NCBI GenBank assembly: GCA_964631125.1
Contig: CAZVYN010000100.1
Span: forward strand, 1 to 11,934
Source of the DNA: CAZVYN01 sp964631125
GTDB lineage: Bacteria > Eisenbacteria > RBG-16-71-46 > CAIMUX01
Direction: 5' to 3'
Length of the DNA: 11,934 nucleotides
Positions 7,192 to 11,934 of the stretch are shown here, piece after piece (position 1 is the first letter of the stretch; every line of letters begins with the position of its first letter). A model generated the notes under the pieces. It saw only the letters and a list, made by a program, of their open reading frames with translations. It searched no databases and was not told the DNA's origin. A program made the position numbers and the translations under genes.

Positions 7192-9166
7192 CGTGCTCGC
7201 TCTCGGTGGTGAGCGCGGCGGAGATCGCGCGCGCCAACGGCAGACCGAATCCGGGGAGCTTCGCGATCTCGTCGATCGGAGCGGTGCGGATCCCCGCGAG
7301 GCTCCCGAACGCACGGAGGAGGGCGCGACGTCGGGCCGGTCCCACGCCGCGAATCTGGTCGAGCGCCGAGTGTTCCTGGGCCCGCGCTCTCACCGCTCGG
7401 TGATAAGCGACGGCAAAGCGATGCGCCTCGTCTCGCACTCGTTGCAAGAGGCGGAGTGCGCCGGAGTTCCGCGGCAACCGCAGCGTCGGGCCATCACCCG
7501 GGAGCACGATCTCTTCTTCGCGCTTGGCGAGTCCGATCAGGGGAAGCGTGCGACCGGAGGCGTTCATCGCGCGCGCGGCGCTGGCGACCTGACCGCGTCC
7601 GCCGTCGACGAGGATGAGATCGGGCGGAGTCTCGCTCCGACGGTCGAGCCGAGCGAGTCGGCGTCTGAGGGCCTCTTCCATCATGGCGAAGTCGTCCGGC
7701 CCCGGCACGGCGGCCATGCTAAAGCGACGGTAGGCGCTCTTCAAAGGCTTTCCATCCTGGAAGACGACCTGAGACGCGACCGCGTGCGCGCCTTGGAAAT
7801 TCGAGATGTCGAACCCTTCGATGCGATACGGCGGTTCGGGGAGGCCGAGCACCTCCTGCAGTTCGTAGACCTCTCGCGCGACACGCGCGCGTTTGGCCGC
7901 CGCGAGGAGCTCAGTTTCCTCCAACCAGAGATGCGCGTTCTCCTCCGCCGCTTGCAGGAGCGAACGCCACGTCTCTCCTCGCGCGACGCGGAACTCCAGC
8001 GGGTGACCGCCCCGTTCGCTCAGGAGTTGCTCGAGCACCGCGGGTCCGCGAGGGAGCACGGCCGCGGTGATGCGCCGCGGCATGTCCGGCGCGGCGAGGT
8101 AGAGCGCGAGGATGAGGGACTGCAAGATCTCTTCCCTCTCCCGCCCGCGGGCCCCCCCGAGCATGTGCTGTCGCTTGCCGATGACCTTTCCCTCGTCGAC
8201 CCGCAGCAGCACTGCGGCCGCGCGATCGCCTCGGACGGCGAGTCCGATCACTTCCGCGTCTCCGGTCGAACTCGGAGTCATCCGCTGACGATCGAACAGT
8301 TCTTCCAGCGTCTGGATGCCGTCGCGTAACCGCGCCGATTCCTCGAAGCGCAGTTCGGTCGCTGCTTCCTGCATGCGCGCGCGGAGGTGCTCGAGCGCCT
8401 CGCGCCCCTTGCCTTCCAACAATCTCACCAGCGGATCGACCTGGCTCCGGTAGGTGGTCTCGTCGACCCTTCGAGTGCACGGCGCCGTACAGCGACCGAT
8501 GAAGTACTGCAGGCACTCCCGCCCGCCGCGCGCGAGTCGACGGTCGGTGCAGTTGCGCAGGCGGAAGACCGCGCGAATGACGTGGAGGGTTCGCCGCAGA
8601 TCCTTCACGTTCGTGTAAGGACCGAAGTAGCGCGAGCCGTCGTCCACCACCGTGCGTGTCACGCGCAGGCGTGGGAACCGATGCCCCAGCGTGACCGTCA
8701 GGTACGGGTACTTCTTGTCGTCCTTGAGGCGAACGTTGAACGGGGGTGCGTACTGCTTGATGAAGTTCGTCTCCAGCACGAGCGCTTCGGTTTCCGACGC
8801 GGTCACCACCCAGTCGAGACTCCGGATCCGCGCGCGGAGCCCTTCCAATCGGACATCGATCGCCGCATCGCGCCGGAAGTAGTTGCGGACCCGCAGATGC
8901 AGCCGCTTCGCCTTCCCCACGTAGAGCACGCGTCCACGGGCGTCCCGGAAGACGTAGACACCGCTCTGCCGAGGCAGCAAGCGGAGCCGCTCTCGCAGCG
9001 CTCTCTTCCAGTCGACGTTGGTCGCGGGGGCCGGAGCGAATCCGCCCCGCGCGCTCTCGCGCACTTGTGGCTCGTGGTCATCGAGACGCCGCGGCGGAAC
9101 CGGGAGCGGAGCGGCGCGGCGTCGTCGGGGCGCCGGTCGATCCGGAGGTTCGGGAGAGTCGCTCAT
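7175..9166 (-). CDS. uvrC: Excinuclease ABC subunit C (UvrC)
   Basis: UvrC is the dual-incision nuclease of nucleotide excision repair, recruited by UvrB to damaged DNA. The 663-residue product has all expected parts. The GIY-YIG nuclease is at about 65-140, in the variant form GVY (69-71) and YVG (82-84). Four cysteines at 206, 218, 226 and 230 (NCTD, CLQYFIGRCTAPC) match the iron-sulfur cluster site reported in UvrC. The UVR helical pair that binds UvrB is at about 250-290. The RNase H-like 5' nuclease has Asp453 (GFDISNFQG), Asp521 (VDGGRGQ) and His582 (RDEAHRF). Tandem helix-hairpin-helix motifs are at about 600-652. About 50 Pro/Arg-rich residues precede the usual UvrC start. The ATG overlaps the murJ stop as ATGA, and the 3' end overlaps xerD by 17 nt. 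Confidence 0.97.
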   Translation of the reverse strand: MSDSPEPPDRPAPRRRRAAPLPVPPRRLDDHEPQVRESARGGFAPAPATNVDWKRALRERLRLLPRQSGVYVFRDARGRVLYVGKAKRLHLRVRNYFRRDAAIDVRLEGLRARIRSLDWVVTASETEALVLETNFIKQYAPPFNVRLKDDKKYPYLTVTLGHRFPRLRVTRTVVDDGSRYFGPYTNVKDLRRTLHVIRAVFRLRNCTDRRLARGGRECLQYFIGRCTAPCTRRVDETTYRSQVDPLVRLLEGKGREALEHLRARMQEAATELRFEESARLRDGIQTLEELFDRQRMTPSSTGDAEVIGLAVRGDRAAAVLLRVDEGKVIGKRQHMLGGARGREREEILQSLILALYLAAPDMPRRITAAVLPRGPAVLEQLLSERGGHPLEFRVARGETWRSLLQAAEENAHLWLEETELLAAAKRARVAREVYELQEVLGLPEPPYRIEGFDISNFQGAHAVASQVVFQDGKPLKSAYRRFSMAAVPGPDDFAMMEEALRRRLARLDRRSETPPDLILVDGGRGQVASAARAMNASGRTLPLIGLAKREEEIVLPGDGPTLRLPRNSGALRLLQRVRDEAHRFAVAYHRAVRARAQEHSALDQIRGVGPARRRALLRAFGSLAGIRTAPIDEIAKLPGFGLPLARAISAALTTESEHDARSG

Positions 9167-10839
9167 CCCGATGCCCCGTCATCCTCGCGCGGCGCGCGTC
9201 GCAGCCGCGTGCGGACGAGGTCGCGGAGGTAGCGCCACTCTTCCGGCGATCGCCACTCCAGGAAGGCGACATAGACCAGGCAGGCCGCCGCGAGCGGGAC
9301 CAATCCAGCGACCAACGCGCCGATCAGTCCGGAGAGTCCGATTCGCTGCACGAGCATCAGCGTGACGGCGGCGGCGACCCCGAACCCCACCAGTGCGGGC
9401 GCCGTCCGCAGCAGCGCGACACGGAAGCGCCGCAGCGGAGAGAATCCATGGCGGCGCCGTGCGTAGAAGAGCAAGAGCCCGACGTTGAGGAAGGAACTGA
9501 GCGCGGTCGCCAAGGCCAAGCCGCCCAGGCCGAGGAACGGCATCAGTACGAGATTGAGCACAATGTTCGAGACCATGGCGATGATCGAACAACGCACCGG
9601 CGTCCGCGTGTCGCCCTGTGCGTAGAAGAGCGGGACGAGCGACTTGGCGGCGCCGTAGGCCGGCAGCCCGAGCGCGAAGAACTGCAGCGCTCGCGTCGTC
9701 ATCTCGAGCGACCGGCCGTGCGCGAATGCGCCGCGCGCGAAGAGCAACGCCAGGATCGGTTCCGCCAGGAGCACGAAGCCGATCGCGGCAGGAGCGAGCA
9801 CGAGGAATCCGACGCGCATCGAGAACCCGGTCGTGTCCTCGGCCGCGGTGCGCTCTCCTCGCGCCAACTGTCGCGCGAGGGTCGGGAGCACCGCCGTGCC
9901 GAGCGCGACGCCGACGATCCCGAGCGGAAGTTGCATGACCCGCTGTCCGTACTCCAGCGCCGACGGGCTGCCCGGTTCGAGAAAGCTCGCGAGGAAGATG
10001 TCGACGAACGCGTTGATCTCCTGCACCGAGATGCCGATCACCCCAGGGACCATGAGCGTGACCACGCGGTGCACGCCGGGGTGGTTGAACTCGAGGCTCG
10101 GCCAGAGCGTGAGACCGCGCTTTCGCAGTTCTGGGAGCTGGATCGCGAGTTGCAACACGCCACCGATCGCGACCGCGATGACCAGTCCCCAGATCTGCGT
10201 TTCCGGCTGGTCGCCCATGACGGGACAGAGCAGGAGCACGCCGAGGATCAACACGATGTTGAGGACGGCGGGCGCGAGCGCCGGCGCGGTGAAGTGACGC
10301 AGCGCGTTGAGCGCGCCCATCGCGAGCGTGGCCAAGCCGATCAACAGCAGGTACGGGAACAGCGCCTGCGTCAGTTGAACGGTGAGTTCGATCTTCCCTT
10401 CGACCGCCGCGAATCCGGGAACCATGAGCGGCACGACGATCGGCGCGAGCAAGATCCCCAATACGGTGACGCCGAGCAACGCCGCCAGGAGCGTCCCGGA
10501 GCAGGCCCGCAAGAATCGGACATGGTCACGGCGGTCACCCTTCTCCAGCTCGCGCGCGAAGGTCGGCACGAACGCAGCGGAGAGCGAGCCCTCCGCGAAG
10601 AGCGCGCGCAGCAGGTTCGGCAGACGGAACGCAATGGTGAACGCATCGGCAGCCGGGCCCGTGCCGAAGAAGTAGGCGCGCGTCATGTCGCGGCCGAGAC
10701 CGAGGACGCGACTCAGCGCGGCGCCGAGGCCGAGTCGCCCGGCCCCTGAGACGAGCGCGCGGCGACCCTCCTGCGATGGGGTCGAAGTCGTCGAAGTCGT
10801 CGAAGGCGGGTCGGACCTGTTCGTTGGGTTCACGTCCAT
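9163..10839 (-). CDS. murJ: Lipid II flippase MurJ (MviN)
   Basis: MurJ moves lipid II across the inner membrane for peptidoglycan synthesis. From the ATG at 10839 the product is 558 residues. The signature N-terminal block is clear: SRVLGLGRD (43-51), AADAFTIAFRLPNLLRALFA (63-82), EGSLSAAFVP. These include the conserved arginines that line the cavity. Numerous hydrophobic segments follow, consistent with the 14 transmembrane helices of the MOP exporter superfamily, along with QLPLGIVGVALGTAVLPTLA and GAFAHG. The C-terminal tail is basic. An N-terminal Ser/Thr-rich tail of about 28 residues precedes the usual start. No Shine-Dalgarno is visible before either the ATG or an earlier in-frame GTG at 10851. 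The gene begins only 13 nt after a tRNA-Arg, and its stop overlaps the uvrC start. Confidence 0.96.
   Translation of the reverse strand: MDVNPTNRSDPPSTTSTTSTPSQEGRRALVSGAGRLGLGAALSRVLGLGRDMTRAYFFGTGPAADAFTIAFRLPNLLRALFAEGSLSAAFVPTFARELEKGDRRDHVRFLRACSGTLLAALLGVTVLGILLAPIVVPLMVPGFAAVEGKIELTVQLTQALFPYLLLIGLATLAMGALNALRHFTAPALAPAVLNIVLILGVLLLCPVMGDQPETQIWGLVIAVAIGGVLQLAIQLPELRKRGLTLWPSLEFNHPGVHRVVTLMVPGVIGISVQEINAFVDIFLASFLEPGSPSALEYGQRVMQLPLGIVGVALGTAVLPTLARQLARGERTAAEDTTGFSMRVGFLVLAPAAIGFVLLAEPILALLFARGAFAHGRSLEMTTRALQFFALGLPAYGAAKSLVPLFYAQGDTRTPVRCSIIAMVSNIVLNLVLMPFLGLGGLALATALSSFLNVGLLLFYARRRHGFSPLRRFRVALLRTAPALVGFGVAAAVTLMLVQRIGLSGLIGALVAGLVPLAAACLVYVAFLEWRSPEEWRYLRDLVRTRLRRAPREDDGASG
10781..10807. 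repeat. 9-bp tandem repeat (gtcgaagtc, three copies) inside murJ
   Basis: Two exact copies and a third with one mismatch encode a repeated Ser-Thr-Thr in the cytoplasmic N-terminal tail of MurJ. The unit is a multiple of three, so expansion or contraction keeps the frame and changes only the tail length. Confidence 0.8.
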
Positions 10840-10852
10840 CGATGAAAGCACG

Positions 10853-10926
10853 TGCCCCCGGCGCGGCTCGAACGCGCGACCTGCGGTTTAGGAAACCGCC
10901 GCTCTATCCAACTGAGCTACGGGAGC
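10853..10926 (-). tRNA. tRNA-Arg (anticodon CCT)
   Basis: A complete cloverleaf reads on the minus strand. The acceptor stem is GCTCCCG/CGGGGGC, with one T-G pair. The D arm is GCTC/GAGC around AGTTGGATA. The anticodon stem GCGGT/ACCGC holds the loop TTCCTAA, so the anticodon is CCT and it reads AGG. The T arm is GCGCG/CGCGC with loop TTCGAGC, and the discriminator is A. The 3' CCA is not encoded, as the next bases are CGT. It lies 40 nt after the apt stop and 13 nt before the murJ ATG, all on the same strand. Confidence 0.97.
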
Positions 10927-10966
10927 GAGTGAACGGCCGAGAGCCTAGAGTCGCCGCGTGCGTTGG

Positions 10967-11497
10967 TCAATCGGCGTACCGGACCAGGCTGTGGACGCGA
11001 CGTCCGCGCAGCCGATCGCGCCCGTTGAGGAACTCCAGCTCGGCCAGGAAACCCAATCCGACCACGACGGCGCCCGAGCGTTCGACCAGACGGACGGCGG
11101 CCGAAGCGGTGCCGCCGGTCGCGAGCAGGTCGTCGATCACGAGCGTGCGCGCGCCTGGAGCGAGCGCGCCTTGGTGCACTTCGAGCGAGTCCGCGCCGTA
11201 TTCCAGCGAGTAATCCTCGCGATAGGTCGCGGCCGGAAGTTTGCCCGGCTTGCGCAGCGGTACGAACGGAAGGTCGCGCATCATCGCGAGCGTCGCTCCG
11301 AGGATGAACCCGCGCGACTCGACGCCGGCGATGACATCGGCCTCGCCGTCGAACGGCGCCCACAGCGCCTCGAGTCCTTCTCGCATGAGCAACGGCTGCA
11401 CGAGGAGGGTGGTGATGTCTCGAAAGAGGATGCCCGGCTTCGGGAAGTCCGGGATGTCTCGGATAGCCGCGCGAAGGCGGTGCGGGAGATCACTCAC
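10967..11497 (-). CDS. apt: Adenine phosphoribosyltransferase
   Basis: Apt converts adenine and PRPP to AMP in purine salvage, in the cytoplasm. The 176-residue product has the usual family length. It begins with the characteristic LRAAIRDIPDFPKPGILFRD (8-27). It then has VIAGVESRGFILG (55-67), the RKPGKLP loop (82-88) and the PRPP-binding motif VIDDLLATGGTA (120-131). It ends with the typical LNGRDRL. The GTG start is supported by GGAG 6 nt upstream. It lies between tRNA-Pro and tRNA-Arg on the same strand. If the T7 tract after tRNA-Pro does not end transcription, all three may share a transcript. Confidence 0.97.
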   Translation of the reverse strand: MSDLPHRLRAAIRDIPDFPKPGILFRDITTLLVQPLLMREGLEALWAPFDGEADVIAGVESRGFILGATLAMMRDLPFVPLRKPGKLPAATYREDYSLEYGADSLEVHQGALAPGARTLVIDDLLATGGTASAAVRLVERSGAVVVGLGFLAELEFLNGRDRLRGRRVHSLVRYAD

Positions 11498-11503
11498 TCA
11501 GGA

Positions 11504-11507
11504 CTCC
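11504..11507 (-). promoter_or_regulatory. Ribosome binding site of apt
   Basis: GGAG on the minus strand lies 6 nt before the GTG at 11497 and supports this start. It is part of the 8-bp palindrome CTCCGGAG at 11504-11511. Confidence 0.6.
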
Positions 11508-11538
11508 GGAGATGCGCGCGTCAGGCGACGAATTGCCG

Positions 11539-11545
11539 AAAAAAA
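11539..11545 (-). terminator. T7 tract directly after tRNA-Pro, possible terminator
   Basis: On the minus strand seven T residues follow the encoded CCA of tRNA-Pro without a gap. There is no separate hairpin; only the tRNA acceptor and T stems precede the tract. It could cause termination or pausing before apt, or simply be part of the tRNA trailer. Confidence 0.35.
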
Positions 11546-11621
<76 letters not shown>

Positions 11622-11647
11622 ACCTCAGGCCTGTCTCGCGAGGCGCG

Positions 11648-11676
11648 AAGCTAACAATCCGTCGATGTTCTGTCCA
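11648..11676 (-). promoter_or_regulatory. Candidate sigma70-type promoter for tRNA-Pro
   Basis: On the minus strand TGGACA (11671-11676, 5 of 6 to TTGACA) is followed after 17 nt by TAGCTT (11648-11653, conserving T1, A2 and T6 of the -10). The tRNA 5' end is 26 nt further on. It could also drive apt and the genes beyond. This is a pattern match only. Confidence 0.4.
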
Positions 11677-11694
11677 GCCGCATCTCGGCGTGAT

Positions 11695-11934
11695 TCAGGC
11701 TTGGCCTTCCCCCCAACCTTCCTGACCGATGAGGGGAACAAAACAACAGGGGATGCTCGACTCTTCCTCGATCGCCCCGTTTTCCAAGCGACTAAGTACG
11801 CGGAGCACCTGCTGCGAACGCTCCCCCACCGGGACGAGCAGGCGGCCACCGACCGCGAGTTGAGAGGCCAGTGCGCGCGGCGTGACCGGCGCTCCCGCGG
11901 TCACGACGATCGCATCGAACGGCGCCGCGCTCGG
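11695..11934 (-). CDS. pcm: Protein-L-isoaspartate O-methyltransferase, C-terminal part (5' partial)
   Basis: The frame is open from the window edge to a TGA, giving the last 79 residues. The visible part starts with PFDAIVVTAGAPVTPRALAS, continues with LAVGGRLLVPVG, and has CCFVPLIGQEGW near the end. These are the conserved C-terminal blocks of Pcm, which methylates damaged isoaspartyl residues using S-adenosylmethionine. The SAM-binding N-terminal part lies outside the window. A 73-nt gap with a candidate promoter separates it from tRNA-Pro on the same strand. The full-length enzyme is usually a little over 200 residues. Confidence 0.9.
   Translation of the reverse strand, partial: PSAAPFDAIVVTAGAPVTPRALASQLAVGGRLLVPVGERSQQVLRVLSRLENGAIEEESSIPCCFVPLIGQEGWGEGQA

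Noticed and set aside
7192..7314. Upstream extension of the xerD frame to 7314
   Set aside because: The added 41 residues are Ser/Arg-rich and overlap the conserved UvrC helix-hairpin-helix region. The ATG at 7191 gives the exact usual XerD length and N-terminus.
7130..8329. 399-codon open frame on the + strand opposite uvrC and the xerD start
   Set aside because: It has no recognisable motifs and is fully antisense to the conserved UvrC catalytic domains.
9067..10749. Long open frame (560 codons) on the + strand opposite murJ
   Set aside because: Its translation is rich in Glu, Arg, Gln and His without domains, which is typical of the antisense of a GC-rich hydrophobic gene. murJ on the other strand is unmistakable.

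Overview
This is a GC-rich stretch of chromosome from a Gram-negative bacterium, consistent with an uncultured or deep-branching lineage. The Gram-negative call rests on a signal-peptide-bearing beta-barrel protein, the lipid II flippase MurJ and L-isoaspartyl methyltransferase. GTG and TTG starts are frequent and genes are tightly packed. I cannot name the phylum from sequence alone.

Layout: one gene runs on the + strand at the left end. It is an M16 (pitrilysin-type) peptidase half lacking the zinc site, and its frame is open through the left edge. Everything else recognised is on the - strand. In transcription order, right to left: the 3' end of pcm; tRNA-Pro(CGG) followed by a T7 tract; apt; tRNA-Arg(CCT); murJ; uvrC; xerD; an outer-membrane barrel protein; a SNF2-family helicase; a partner protein resembling Bacillus YqhG; and a membrane-anchored TPR protein. 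The M16 and TPR genes converge, separated by a short spacer made largely of a 5-bp tandem repeat.

The murJ-uvrC-xerD-OMP block is a likely operon. murJ and uvrC overlap by ATGA, uvrC and xerD overlap by 17 nt, and xerD and the barrel gene touch. It joins cell-wall precursor export, nucleotide excision repair, chromosome dimer resolution and an envelope protein. tRNA-Arg lies 13 nt before the murJ ATG, so murJ mRNA may share the tRNA transcript. The helicase and its partner overlap by GTGA and so are translationally coupled.

Most of the window is ordinary housekeeping sequence. The least described part is the SNF2 helicase/partner pair at 2204-5559. Its helicase carries an N-terminal module that reads like the Tudor-like RNA-polymerase-binding domain of PcrA/UvrD, joined to the motor by a roughly 135-residue disordered linker. 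No CRISPR array, insertion sequence, prophage or defence island was seen.
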